Shown one piece after another: positions 6,752-14,575 of a stretch of DNA of 18,341 bases (the stretch's first letter is position 1; each line of letters starts with the position of its first letter). The notes beneath the pieces are model-generated. The model was given only the letters and a program-made list of their open reading frames with translations. It searched no databases and was not told the DNA's origin. The stretch is from Planctomycetota bacterium. Lineage in GTDB: Bacteria > Planctomycetota > Phycisphaerae > WQYP01. The translations under genes were made by a program, and so were the position numbers. The DNA lies in NCBI GenBank assembly GCA_021852225.1, contig JAJZOA010000309.1, forward strand, positions 1-18,341, read 5' to 3'.

Positions 6752-7390
6752 TTATGCCGGTCGGGGCGTGCCGGCGGTCGAACTTTCCAAGGGTGAGGAA
6801 GGGCGGTTTCCCATCAGTGGCAGAAAGCCCTCAATCGTAATACCGTTGTGGTGCGGACTAGAGGACATCAGATATGTCAGAAACCCCTTGTTGCCCAGAC
6901 GGGTAATCAGCAATGTCCATGCTTCGGAATCGTGCGAATGCTGATGATGCCCACAATGGCCGAAAATGCCCAGTGCCTTGGGAATCCCGTTATGCTTGAT
7001 AGGTCCCATGCTCAGGCTGGCATCTTCAAAACCCAGAGATTTATCCCGGAGCACGGGCCGAAAAACCTGGCAGAGGTAATGAAGTAGAACTTTAAATTTG
7101 ATGTGGGCATGAACTTCATCATCAAAATGTCGCGGATTAAGCACTGTAAAGCATTCTTCTCGCGTAAGTTCCGGCAAATATGCCAGCGACGCTTCCACCT
7201 GATGGGCGAACTGATCGCACCAGTAAGTAAATGCTTCTCCCATCACTTTGGCCTGAATAATGGCAGTCGTTTTCCCGCAATGGCCACAGCGAATTTCCCG
7301 CGATTTACGAAAGGGTAAAAATGTAAAACGCGATTGTGCTACTTCCAGCGGACCTGCACAGGCCGGGCAAAGCATGGCTGCATGTTCCAT
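6752..7390 (-). CDS. Hypothetical protein with N-terminal zinc ribbon and His-rich patch
   Basis: I do not recognise this family. I chose the ATG whose first base is 7390 because GGAG lies 7 bases upstream on the minus strand; an in-frame start 17 codons earlier is less likely. The 212-residue product has CPAC at C8/C11 and CGHC at C35/C38, a zinc ribbon, then an amphipathic middle and a dense His cluster (GHCGHHQHSHD, about 144-154). The last 30 residues are Pro/Ser-rich and low in structure. There is no signal peptide or clear membrane helix. It lies on the strand opposite to the toxin array, at its edge. It could be an accessory regulator or a lone antidote-like zinc protein, but nothing shows that directly. 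Confidence 0.6.
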   Translation of the reverse strand: MEHAAMLCPACAGPLEVAQSRFTFLPFRKSREIRCGHCGKTTAIIQAKVMGEAFTYWCDQFAHQVEASLAYLPELTREECFTVLNPRHFDDEVHAHIKFKVLLHYLCQVFRPVLRDKSLGFEDASLSMGPIKHNGIPKALGIFGHCGHHQHSHDSEAWTLLITRLGNKGFLTYLMSSSPHHNGITIEGFLPLMGNRPSSPLESSTAGTPRPA

Positions 7391-7888
7391 AAACAGACTC
7401 CACCCCGGCCCTTCATTAGCTTGAGATTTGAATCTATTCAACCAGCACCGCGAGGGCTATCGAACGGTGAGTTCTAACTAGCTGTGTCATACATCAAAAT
7501 GGGACGAAAAGCAACCCAACGGTTGCCCCACTGGCCAAAGGTCGAAGAATACCGGCTCCCAAGACTACTGATGCCACCCTTCTGAATTTTCGCAGTCAGG
7601 GCGATAAAGCAAGCAATCTCACTTGGAATAACAATGGCGATCCGACGATCTACGGGTGTCTGGCGTCCTGCGGGCGGTTGCCGCTCTGCCGCGTTGAAGG
7701 CCCGATCTGGACCGAGCCTGGCCGGAAAAGGGTAATCAAACGGCAGAATTTTCCGACGCCGGCATTTCCGTTGTCTCGTATTCTGTCACGCCTAAATGAC
7801 ATGGCGGGTCTCCCGTAAGCCACATAACTCCCGCCGCAAAACATCGCGTTTATTGCGGATTATTCCACAGCGCATCTTTTGCTGACCA
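7391..7888. other. Gene-poor border segment
   Basis: About 500 bp in which I find no convincing coding frame, RNA gene or terminator. It separates the zinc-ribbon gene from the RecQ-like remnant and may hold decayed sequence. Confidence 0.5.
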
Positions 7889-8260
7889 ATGTACCGGGTG
7901 CCGCCCACCGGTCTGGCACAACCCGCGGCACCCGCTGTATCCCGGCCTGGCGTTACAAAATCGCTGGCTATGAGCCTGTTCGGGACCGGCCAGACGATCG
8001 CGGAGGTCAGTCGACAGACGGGCCGTGCGGTCAGTACGAAATCGGAATATCTGGCGGAGTTTATTCTGGCCGAGCGGCCGGATTCAATTGAAATATGGGT
8101 GCCGGAATCGGAATATCAGCGCGTGGCGGCGGCGATTAAGCAGCACGGCGCGCAGCGTATGAAGCCCATTTTCTCCGCACTCAATCAGGCGGTTCCCTAT
8201 AATCAGATTCGCGCGGTCGCTGCACATTTACAGTGCGGCAAAGCCCGGAATAAGTCCTGA
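7889..8260 (+). pseudogene. Remnant or short gene with a RecQ-type C-terminal HTH_40 domain
   Basis: The 123-residue frame from ATG 7889 has an unremarkable Pro/Ala-rich start, then from about residue 23 a block typical of the HTH_40 domain at the C-terminus of RecQ-family helicases and YpbB-like proteins: SLFGTGQTIAEVSRQTGR, EYLAEFILAERPDSIE, WVPESEY, MKPIFSALN, YNQIRAVAAHL. No helicase, RQC or HRDC segment is visible upstream and no ribosome site precedes the ATG, so it is more likely a truncated helicase end than an intact gene. A small stand-alone DNA-binding protein is the alternative. It ends 131 bp before recO. Confidence 0.5.
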
Positions 8261-8378
8261 TCCGGACAACGATCGGCCGACAATGGGAGTTGCGGTAGTC
8301 CGCCAAATTTAAGCGACTGAATCCTGAACGCTTCTGCTTCGCGGGATAGTCGTACATGCCAAACCGGCTGGATTAGGG

Positions 8379-8384
8379 TAGAAT
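8379..8384 (+). promoter_or_regulatory. Possible -10 element close to the recO start
   Basis: TAGAAT ends 7 bases before the recO GTG and has no good -35. If used, transcription would begin at or next to the start codon, giving a leaderless or nearly leaderless mRNA, which fits the absence of a ribosome site. Confidence 0.25.
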
Positions 8385-8391
8385 AAGTCCT

Positions 8392-9207
8392 GTGCCAAAC
8401 TATGAAAACGATCAGGGTATTTGCCTGCGTGTGGTGGATTTTTCTGAAACATCGCAGGTCGCGACAATGCTGACTCGCCGCCACGGGCTTGTTCCGATGC
8501 TGGCCAAAGGTATCCGTAAAATATCCGTCAAAAGCGCTTCGGCGTTCGGTGGTCCGCTGGACCTGCTTGCCGCCGGTGAAATGGTATTTATACCTCCTCG
8601 CACCGGGGAACTGGCCACGCTTACCGCCTGGCAAATAGAAGACCACCAGCCGGCAATCCGAAACAACCTGACGGCATTTTACGCCGGGCAGATCATTTGT
8701 GAATTTACCATCGCCATGCTGTCGCCACATGATCCGCACGCCGGATTATATATTGAACTGCTGGCGACTTTAAAACTTCTGACCGGCTCGCAGGCTTCGC
8801 GGGCGCTGATAGCTTATCTCAAATGCGTTCTTGTCGCGGCGGGCTATCAGGCTCGGCTGGACACCTGTATCGTATGCGGTGCGGCAATCACATCGGGCGG
8901 AACCGTTCGCTTTCTGCCGGGCCATGGGACGGTGGTTTGCGCGAATTGCCAATGCGGCGAACTGAATATTAAAGCTGAATCCCGAATCATCCTTGCCCTG
9001 TACCGGTTGGCACCACCGAGCGAATTACCGCAAAGGCCGCTCGGACGGTCGGCTGATATTGCCGCGCTGCGGGCGGCGGCTAAAATTCTTACAGCCCAGA
9101 TTGAGTCGCTGACCAATCGGCGGCTGCAAACGGCGGACTTGCTGGATCTGGTGATCCGAATCAATGAACTGGAGGACCGGGCCAACCCGGTGAACAAACC
9201 CGTATGA
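8392..9207 (+). CDS. recO: DNA repair protein RecO
   Basis: The 271-residue product has the RecO plan: an N-terminal OB-fold region (QGICLRVVDFSETSQVATMLTRRHGLVPMLAKG, broken here at the conserved SE and KG), a helical core, and a zinc finger with C159/C162 (CIVC) and C183/C186 (CANC). RecO acts in the RecFOR pathway, loading RecA on SSB-coated single-stranded DNA during gap repair and annealing strands. Length is normal for the family (about 240-270). The start is GTG 8392, chosen because the OB fold needs this N-terminus, although no Shine-Dalgarno sequence is visible. The stop overlaps the next gene's ATG (ATGA), so the two are coupled. Confidence 0.9.
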   Translation: MPNYENDQGICLRVVDFSETSQVATMLTRRHGLVPMLAKGIRKISVKSASAFGGPLDLLAAGEMVFIPPRTGELATLTAWQIEDHQPAIRNNLTAFYAGQIICEFTIAMLSPHDPHAGLYIELLATLKLLTGSQASRALIAYLKCVLVAAGYQARLDTCIVCGAAITSGGTVRFLPGHGTVVCANCQCGELNIKAESRIILALYRLAPPSELPQRPLGRSADIAALRAAAKILTAQIESLTNRRLQTADLLDLVIRINELEDRANPVNKPV

Positions 9208-10148
9208 CGGAAACACGCAACACGACCTCGCCAGCGGTCCATGGCCCGAACACTCCAAGGCTTCGGGCGCAGATTCCAGCCATCCTGACCGGCCTTATTC
9301 TGCTGGCCGCTTCAGCGCTTAAAAGTATTGATCTTTTTAACGGAACGGTCACACACCATCTGTTTTGGCATTTGGTGGAAATATTGCTGGAAGTGGCCGT
9401 TGGATTGTGGCTTGTCTCCGGACGCATGGCACGCATGGCAGCGCTGGTGACTATCTGCATGTTCACCGTGTTTGCCGGCGTTTCGGCCACGCGCGGCCTG
9501 ACCGGCCACGCAACTTGCGGATGCTTTGGGCCGGTTCGCGTCAATCCATGGATGACGCTGACGCTGGACGCAGCGGTCGTGCTGGCCATGCTTTGGTCGA
9601 TGGGCGGGGAAAAAAAGGTCCCGTTGCAAGGCCGGCAACTGTATTCCGCTCGCAGCGTCCTGGCGCTGCTGCTGGCGGTCGGAATGGTCTGGCTGGGAAT
9701 TTGGGGGCGGCAATATTGGCGACCGGCGTTTCTTCATTCCAGTGGGCAAATCACCGGCGGCCATGGGCTGCTGTTCACCACGCCCCCCGGATGGTATGGA
9801 CGCCAAATGCCCGTGACGCGATTTATTCATCATCCGGAAGTTCTGAATTCGGGTCGCTGGCTTGTAATTATATATTACCATGCGTGCCCAGTCTGCCAAC
9901 AGGCGATCGCCAGTCTTGCGAGGCATTACCGCTCGCATAAGCCCGCCAATATTCGCATTGCTCTGGTTCAGTTGCCGCCATGGGGACATTTGCCCGCGAG
10001 GCTGGCGCCCAAAAGCTGGTTACGGCTGAAACTCAGCAATCGGTTCACCTGGCGCATCACCCCTGGCATTCCAAGTCTGGTCAATCTTCGCGCCGGCCGC
10101 GTCACGCGGGTTCGCGTGTATGCGCCCGGAACCTTCAGTGGATTTTAG
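9204..10148 (+). CDS. MauE/DoxX-like membrane protein fused to a thioredoxin-like domain
   Basis: The 314-residue protein starts within the recO stop (ATGA). Residues ~25-130 form about four membrane helices with the CGCFG motif (105-109) typical of MauE-type proteins, which are linked to disulfide formation and maturation of exported proteins. Another helix at ~150-167 leads to a C-terminal thioredoxin-like domain with CPVC (C228/C231) after an IIYYHA strand and a TPGIPSLV stretch holding the expected cis-Pro. By orientation logic the thioredoxin part probably faces the periplasm, and the protein may pass electrons between the membrane domain and the CXXC. No methylamine dehydrogenase genes are nearby, so a role in general redox chemistry is more likely than methylamine use. 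Confidence 0.75.
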   Translation: MTETRNTTSPAVHGPNTPRLRAQIPAILTGLILLAASALKSIDLFNGTVTHHLFWHLVEILLEVAVGLWLVSGRMARMAALVTICMFTVFAGVSATRGLTGHATCGCFGPVRVNPWMTLTLDAAVVLAMLWSMGGEKKVPLQGRQLYSARSVLALLLAVGMVWLGIWGRQYWRPAFLHSSGQITGGHGLLFTTPPGWYGRQMPVTRFIHHPEVLNSGRWLVIIYYHACPVCQQAIASLARHYRSHKPANIRIALVQLPPWGHLPARLAPKSWLRLKLSNRFTWRITPGIPSLVNLRAGRVTRVRVYAPGTFSGF

Positions 10149-10195
10149 CTGAATCGCCCGCATGGCGGCTCCGGTGGATCGGTATGAATTGGAGG

Positions 10196-11659
10196 TTATT
10201 CCTTTTTCAACGCCTGAATAATGTCCACCATGGCTTTTTTGCCGTCAGAAAAAAGCATCAGGCAGTTATCCGCGGCGAACAACGGATTGGGAATTCCGGC
10301 AAATCCAGGGCTTAAGCTCCGCTTGATCACCACCACCGTGCGAGCTTTATCCACATTCAATATGGGCATCCCGGCGATGGGGCTGCCAGGATTGTCCCGC
10401 GCGTCCGGATTCACCACGTCGTTGGCACCGTTGACAATGACCAAGTCCACGTTTTCAAACTGAGAATTAATTTCATCCATTTCCTTCAGCCGGTCATACG
10501 GAATATCTGCTTCCGCCAGCAGCACATTCATGTGCCCGGGCATGCGGCCGGCCACCGGGTGAATGGCAAATTCCACTTCCGCGCCACGGTCCGCCAACAG
10601 TTCGAACAATTCGCCGGTGACATGCTGCGCCTGGGCCACAGCCAGCCCGTAACCGGGAACAATGACTATTCGGCGCGAGCCTTCTAGAATCGCGGCAATA
10701 TCTTCCGGAGTGGTCGTTTTTATTTTGCCGCCGTAAATGTCATCTTTTGTCACGGCCGTGGTGACCTGCATCTGTCCGAAAAGAACGTTGATAAAGGAAC
10801 GGTTCATCGCCTTGCACATGATCATGGAAAGAATAAAGCCGGATGAGCCTTCCAGCGCACCGGCCACAATCAGCAGCTTGTTGTTGATAACAAACCCCAT
10901 CGCCGACGCGGAAAGCCCCGCATAACTGTTGAGAAGCGCGATAACCGTTGGCATATCTCCGCCGCCAATCGGCACAATTAACAGGATCCCGAACAGCAGT
11001 GCCAGCCCGATAAAAATGGGAAACAGTATTGCGTGTTGCGGCAGAATAACCAGGAACAGTCCGGTACCCACGGCCGCGGCCAGAACACCCAGACTCACCA
11101 CATTTCCGAAACGATAGGCCATCGGTGCGGTGGGAAGAATTTCCTGTAATTTTCCAAACGCCATGAGACTGCCGGTAAACGTCAGAAAGCCGAGCAGCGT
11201 TTCAAAACAGATGCTGACCAGCATACTGGCGCTTAAATGCGGGTAATGCAGATAAAATTCCGCCACGCCCACCAGTGCGGCCGCCAGCGCGCCGAAGGCA
11301 TGAGAAAGCGCCGTCTGCTGCGGTACGGCGGTCATGGGTGTGAACAGAGCCAGCGGAACGCCGATTGCCCCGCCAATCAAAAAAGCCGTCGCGATCCAGC
11401 CATAATGATGCACCTGCGGCAGAAAAAGTGTGGCCAGAATGGCGGCGGCCATACCAATTTCCCCCATCCATACACCATAGCGCGCCGTTTTGTGGGAACT
11501 GAGCCATTTAAGGGAAAATACGAAAAGAATCGCCGCCAGAATGCTTGCCAGCGCTACATACCAGTGTGCCGGCGCCGCGGCGCTGACCGGTAAACCGGCC
11601 AACAGGCGGGCTTGCGACAATGCCGATAGCATAGACATATGAACTGGAAATGACATCAC
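10196..11659 (-). CDS. pntB: NAD(P) transhydrogenase subunit beta
   Basis: The 487-residue protein has about nine membrane helices (residues ~32-280) followed by the soluble NADP-binding domain III, with VPGYGLAVAQAQ (GYG about 336-338), GRMPGHMNVLLAEA, VIVNGANDVVNP and the terminal PGFAGIPNPLF loop. It couples proton entry to hydride transfer from NADH to NADP+, supplying NADPH. The start is GTG 11659 or the adjacent ATG 11656; both have GGAG 6-9 bases upstream. It is the last gene of the minus-strand pnt operon, 36 bp after pntAB, and runs convergently towards the recO operon. Confidence 0.95.
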   Translation of the reverse strand: MMSFPVHMSMLSALSQARLLAGLPVSAAAPAHWYVALASILAAILFVFSLKWLSSHKTARYGVWMGEIGMAAAILATLFLPQVHHYGWIATAFLIGGAIGVPLALFTPMTAVPQQTALSHAFGALAAALVGVAEFYLHYPHLSASMLVSICFETLLGFLTFTGSLMAFGKLQEILPTAPMAYRFGNVVSLGVLAAAVGTGLFLVILPQHAILFPIFIGLALLFGILLIVPIGGGDMPTVIALLNSYAGLSASAMGFVINNKLLIVAGALEGSSGFILSMIMCKAMNRSFINVLFGQMQVTTAVTKDDIYGGKIKTTTPEDIAAILEGSRRIVIVPGYGLAVAQAQHVTGELFELLADRGAEVEFAIHPVAGRMPGHMNVLLAEADIPYDRLKEMDEINSQFENVDLVIVNGANDVVNPDARDNPGSPIAGMPILNVDKARTVVVIKRSLSPGFAGIPNPLFAADNCLMLFSDGKKAMVDIIQALKKE

Positions 11660-11695
11660 TGAGCGCTCCAGAATGATACGGCGGCCCGCACAGGG

Positions 11696-11989
11696 CTATT
11701 TATCGCGGCGTTTCTTGAACATTTTCAGCATTCGGTCGGTAATCATGAATCCGCTGATGACGTTGATTATCGCGCAGGCCACGGCAATTGTCGCCAGGGT
11801 AAGCACCAGCGGAGAGTCGTGGTCTGCGCCCGTAACCACAATGGCACCGACTACAGAAATCGCGGAAATAGCATTGGTCAGCGACATCAGCGGAGTGTGA
11901 AGCTGGGGCGACACGCGCCGCACAACCTCGTAACCGAGAAACGCCGCCAGCGCGAATACAAACAGATTCGATTCCAGGTTGCTGTTCAT
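11696..11989 (-). CDS. pntAB: NAD(P) transhydrogenase subunit alpha, membrane part (alpha-2)
   Basis: A 97-residue membrane protein with about three or four helices (LFVFALAAFLGYEVV, PLMSLTNAISAISVVGAIVV, LATIAVACAIINVISGF) and a basic tail with FKKRRDK. It is the proton-channel domain II part of the alpha subunit, encoded separately as in the three-subunit enzymes of Rhodospirillum and Thermus. I chose ATG 11989 because it gives the usual short N-terminus (MNSNLESNL) and has GGAG about 10 bases upstream; an in-frame start at 12049 would add 20 polar residues and sit 3 bp from pntAA. Confidence 0.92.
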   Translation of the reverse strand: MNSNLESNLFVFALAAFLGYEVVRRVSPQLHTPLMSLTNAISAISVVGAIVVTGADHDSPLVLTLATIAVACAIINVISGFMITDRMLKMFKKRRDK

Positions 11990-12052
11990 CACATCTATTC
12001 TCCGTAATTTTCGGTCTTCATTGCGGGGCACGCGGCCCCCGGCTGCCATGGC

Positions 12053-13207
12053 TTAATCGGGTATCCCCCAGGCCTTTCGCACGGTCGAATTCTCCAGGCG
12101 GCCATTTTTAAGAACCAGCATCTCGCGAACAATCTGATCTTCCGTATTCAACAGCAATTCACCTTTTTTTATCAGAAGCCCCAGCAAGTTGCCGACCGTA
12201 TTGGCATATACCTGACTGGCGTGACAGGCCACGGTCGCGGGCAGATTGGTGGGGCCTAGAATGGTCACGCCAGCATGCACCATCACTTCGTCCGGCCGCG
12301 TGAGTTCGCAATTTCCGCCACGCGACGCGGCCAGGTCCACAATAATTGAACCGGGCATCATTGCTTCAACCATTTCCCGGGTGAGAAGTATGGGGGCCTT
12401 CTTACCAGGAACCGCCGCGGTACTGACAACCACATCCGATTCGGCAACCACACGTGCCATCAATTCCCGCTGGCGTGCCTGATCCGCGGCGCTTTGCTCG
12501 GCGGCGTAGCCGGCGGCGGTCTGGGCGTCTTTTTTTTCCAGGGGAAGTTCTACAAATTTTGCGCCCAGACTCTGAATCTGTTCCTTTACGGCGGGTCGAA
12601 CGTCGTAGCCGCTGACCTGCGCACCAAGCCGCCGCGCGGTTGCGATTGCCTGTAAACCCGCGACGCCAGCACCCACCACCAGAACTTTTGCACCGGTCAG
12701 CGTGCCGGCGGCGGTGACCATCATGGGAAAGATTTTAGGCAGATGGTTCGCCGCCAGCAGCACGGCCTTGTAGCCCGCCAGAGAAGCCATGGCTGAAAGC
12801 GCATCCATGCTTTGCGCCCGGCTGATGCGGGGCAGAAGTTCCATGGCCAGAAGGGTCACTCCACGAGTCGCCAGCGCTTCAATTCCGCGCTGATTGGCGT
12901 AAGGGTCGGCAAACCCGATGATCAGTGCATGTTGTTTTAACGCCGCAATGTCCGCGGTATCCGCTGCGCCATTACCCAGCGTGTGAAGCTGAACCAGAAT
13001 ATCGGCGGATGAAAGAGCGGCCATTCGGTCCGCAATGACCGTTGCACCCTGCTTCTGATATTGGTCGTCAGAAAAGCCCGCAGCCTGGCCGCAGCCGGCT
13101 TGAATATGAACATCCAGGCCGCCCTTCACCAGAAGCGCTGTACGCTGCGGAGTAAGCGCTGCACATTTTTCACCCGGATAAGATTCCCGCACGGCTACGA
13201 CGATCAT
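12053..13207 (-). CDS. pntAA: NAD(P) transhydrogenase subunit alpha, NAD-binding part (alpha-1)
   Basis: The 384-residue cytoplasmic domain I protein begins MIVVAVRESYPGEKCAALTP, the usual start of the AlaDH/PntA family. It carries the RISRAQSMDALSAMASLAGY stretch (RQD loop region, about 127-146) and the Rossmann motif VLVVGAGVAGLQAI (GAGVAG about 179-184) with the following acidic YDVR end. It binds NAD(H) and hands hydride to the beta subunit. It stops before any membrane segment, as expected when domain II is encoded by pntAB. It is first in the operon; GGAG lies about 10 bases before the ATG. Confidence 0.95.
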   Translation of the reverse strand: MIVVAVRESYPGEKCAALTPQRTALLVKGGLDVHIQAGCGQAAGFSDDQYQKQGATVIADRMAALSSADILVQLHTLGNGAADTADIAALKQHALIIGFADPYANQRGIEALATRGVTLLAMELLPRISRAQSMDALSAMASLAGYKAVLLAANHLPKIFPMMVTAAGTLTGAKVLVVGAGVAGLQAIATARRLGAQVSGYDVRPAVKEQIQSLGAKFVELPLEKKDAQTAAGYAAEQSAADQARQRELMARVVAESDVVVSTAAVPGKKAPILLTREMVEAMMPGSIIVDLAASRGGNCELTRPDEVMVHAGVTILGPTNLPATVACHASQVYANTVGNLLGLLIKKGELLLNTEDQIVREMLVLKNGRLENSTVRKAWGIPD

Positions 13208-13239
13208 AAACCTGATTCTCCAGACCTGCCCTGCACGCG

Positions 13240-13268
13240 ATTATGGCACAGCGGGTGGGAACAAACAA
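13240..13268 (-). promoter_or_regulatory. Predicted sigma70-type promoter of the pnt operon
   Basis: On the minus strand, TTGTTT (13263-13268) and CATAAT (13240-13245) are separated by 17 bases. This would start transcription about 25 bases before pntAA. Motif only. Confidence 0.5.
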
Positions 13269-13341
13269 GCCCGCGTGGCGGCGGTTTGCGGCGGGGGCGC
13301 TGCCCGATGCCGCGCCGCGTCGCGAAAACATTTTGGAATGT

Positions 13342-13371
13342 TTGCGAAAACGCTCCATTGTCGTATATAGT
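13342..13371 (+). promoter_or_regulatory. Predicted promoter of tRNA-Tyr
   Basis: TTGCGA (13342-13347) and TATAGT (13366-13371) are 18 bases apart; an overlapping TATATA gives a 16-base spacer. The -10 ends 14 bases before the mature tRNA, a suitable distance. Confidence 0.5.
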
Positions 13372-13385
13372 ATGTGGCCCGGAAG

Positions 13386-13468
13386 GGGCGTGTGCCTGAG
13401 CGGCCAAAAGGGACGGACTGTAAATCCGTTGGCTTATGCCTACGCAGGTTCGAATCCTGCCGCGCCCA
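13386..13468 (+). tRNA. tRNA-Tyr (anticodon GTA)
   Basis: Folds by eye into a class II tRNA. The acceptor GGGCGTG pairs with CGCGCCC plus discriminator A; the D arm contains GAGCGGCCAAA; the anticodon stem ACGGA/TCCGT encloses loop CTGTAAA (anticodon GTA); there is a long variable arm GGC-TTAT-GCC; the T arm is GCAGG-TTCGAAT-CCTGC. The 3' CCA is not encoded. Confidence 0.93.
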
Positions 13469-13993
13469 TTAAAGCACAATATACATATCTAAATGTATTA
13501 TAATTAATCCGCAGCACAACGCTTTGTTCGCTGTCATCCTTTTCGGCATGCGTTGCCGCGCGGTCAGTTGTGGCCATAAGATGCAACGCTTTTTTGCGAT
13601 GCAACCCAGTCGCCCTTCGCCGGCTCAATGCTCCTGTCATGTGTGGCTATGCCATAATGCCTGGCCGCGACGGCCGGTGAATTGCCCCGCCCGCGGCGGG
13701 CCGCGCCAAGGTCATGCTCCGCCACGGGCGTTTCGTGTGGCCTGATTGAACGCGACGCAAAGCGCGGCGGACACTCCATAAAATTCATTCTGAAAAGCGT
13801 TTATTGCTCCGCAAATCTACGATAGCCGCAAATATTGGCAGAATCCTTCCGCCCTTCCGATTTCCGCTGGTCGTTGGCTTGGCGGTTTGGCCCGGCTATT
13901 CTATAATTCCTTGCTGGTCCGTCCGATTCCGGGTTGCCGGGATCAGGCCGTTTGTAACAGACATATTCGCGGCAACGCGAAAAAGAGGTTCCC
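13469..13993. other. Intergenic region between tRNA-Tyr and nuoC
   Basis: About 525 bp with no supported gene. Just after the tRNA is a small AT-rich inverted repeat (ATACAT at 13481, ATGTAT at 13493) that might end transcription weakly. The right end holds the nuoC promoter. A GC-rich palindrome (GCCCGCGGCGGGC) lies near 13689. Confidence 0.5.
13879..13907 (+). promoter_or_regulatory. Predicted sigma70-type promoter of nuoC
   Basis: TTGGCG (13879-13884) and a perfect TATAAT (13902-13907) are separated by exactly 17 bases, giving a leader of about 80 bases before nuoC. The strong match suggests nuoC is transcribed on its own. Confidence 0.6.
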
Positions 13994-14512
13994 ATGGTAC
14001 TGGATCACCCCGCCGCCAAAGCGCTTAAGGCGAAGTTTCCCACCCTTTCACTAAAGGGTTCAGAATTTCATGGTCAGGTGCAGATCGCCATTCCCCGCGC
14101 CAGCCTGATGGAGATTATTCGGTTCCTGCGCGACGAACCCACCCTTCAATACGACATGCTCTGCGATATTACCTGTGTTGATTATCTGAACTTTCCCGGT
14201 TGGGACAAGCCGCGCTTCGGAATGGTCTATAATTTAACGAGCGTCGGGGCGGGTTTGCCTCGCCTGATTCTGCGTGTATTCCTTGCCGAAGATGAATTGG
14301 AAGTCGATTCGCTTGTGCCGCTTTATGCCGGTGCTGAATGGATGGAACGGGAAGTGTGGGATATGTTCGGGGTCCGTTTTACCGGCCATCCGGATTTGCG
14401 GCGGGTGCTTACCTGGGAAGGCTTTAAGCCGCACGCCCTTCGGAAAGATTACCCGGTTACTGGTTTAGGCGAACGGGAGAACTATCCGGTGCTGACGCGC
14501 GATTCGGCCTGA
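13994..14512 (+). CDS. nuoC: NADH-quinone oxidoreductase subunit C
   Basis: A 172-residue protein of the 30-kDa complex I subunit family. The signature ...EREVWDMFGVRFTGHP (about 118-133) is followed by DLRRVL and ALRKDYPV, as in NuoC. It forms part of the peripheral arm of complex I, beside the quinone site. GAGG sits 6 bases before ATG 13994. Unusually, no other nuo gene is adjacent: tRNA-Tyr lies upstream and a glycosyltransferase downstream. The remaining subunits must be elsewhere, or this is a second copy. The product is not fused to NuoB or NuoD. Confidence 0.93.
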   Translation: MVLDHPAAKALKAKFPTLSLKGSEFHGQVQIAIPRASLMEIIRFLRDEPTLQYDMLCDITCVDYLNFPGWDKPRFGMVYNLTSVGAGLPRLILRVFLAEDELEVDSLVPLYAGAEWMEREVWDMFGVRFTGHPDLRRVLTWEGFKPHALRKDYPVTGLGERENYPVLTRDSA

Positions 14513-14539
14513 AAAAAAGTTACGCCGGAACTATTTAAA

Positions 14540-14572
14540 TTGACAACAAACTGCCGTCAGCGGCGTTAGTAT
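14540..14572 (+). promoter_or_regulatory. Weak candidate promoter before the glycosyltransferase
   Basis: A perfect -35 hexamer TTGACA (14540-14545) is followed by TAGTAT (14567-14572), but the 21-base spacer is too long for a typical promoter and the -10 ends only 3 bases before the ATG. An alternative start further downstream would make it more plausible. Confidence 0.25.
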
Positions 14573-14575
14573 TTC

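Noticed and set aside
10149..10195. Possible terminator between the convergent recO and pnt operons
   Set aside because: Only a 4-bp stem (CCGC/GCGG) is visible, and no T-run follows on either strand.
13204..13479. Minus-strand frame across tRNA-Tyr with a GRGRIRTCVGIS stretch
   Set aside because: It is the reverse complement of the tRNA and its flank, a common false protein prediction over tRNA genes.
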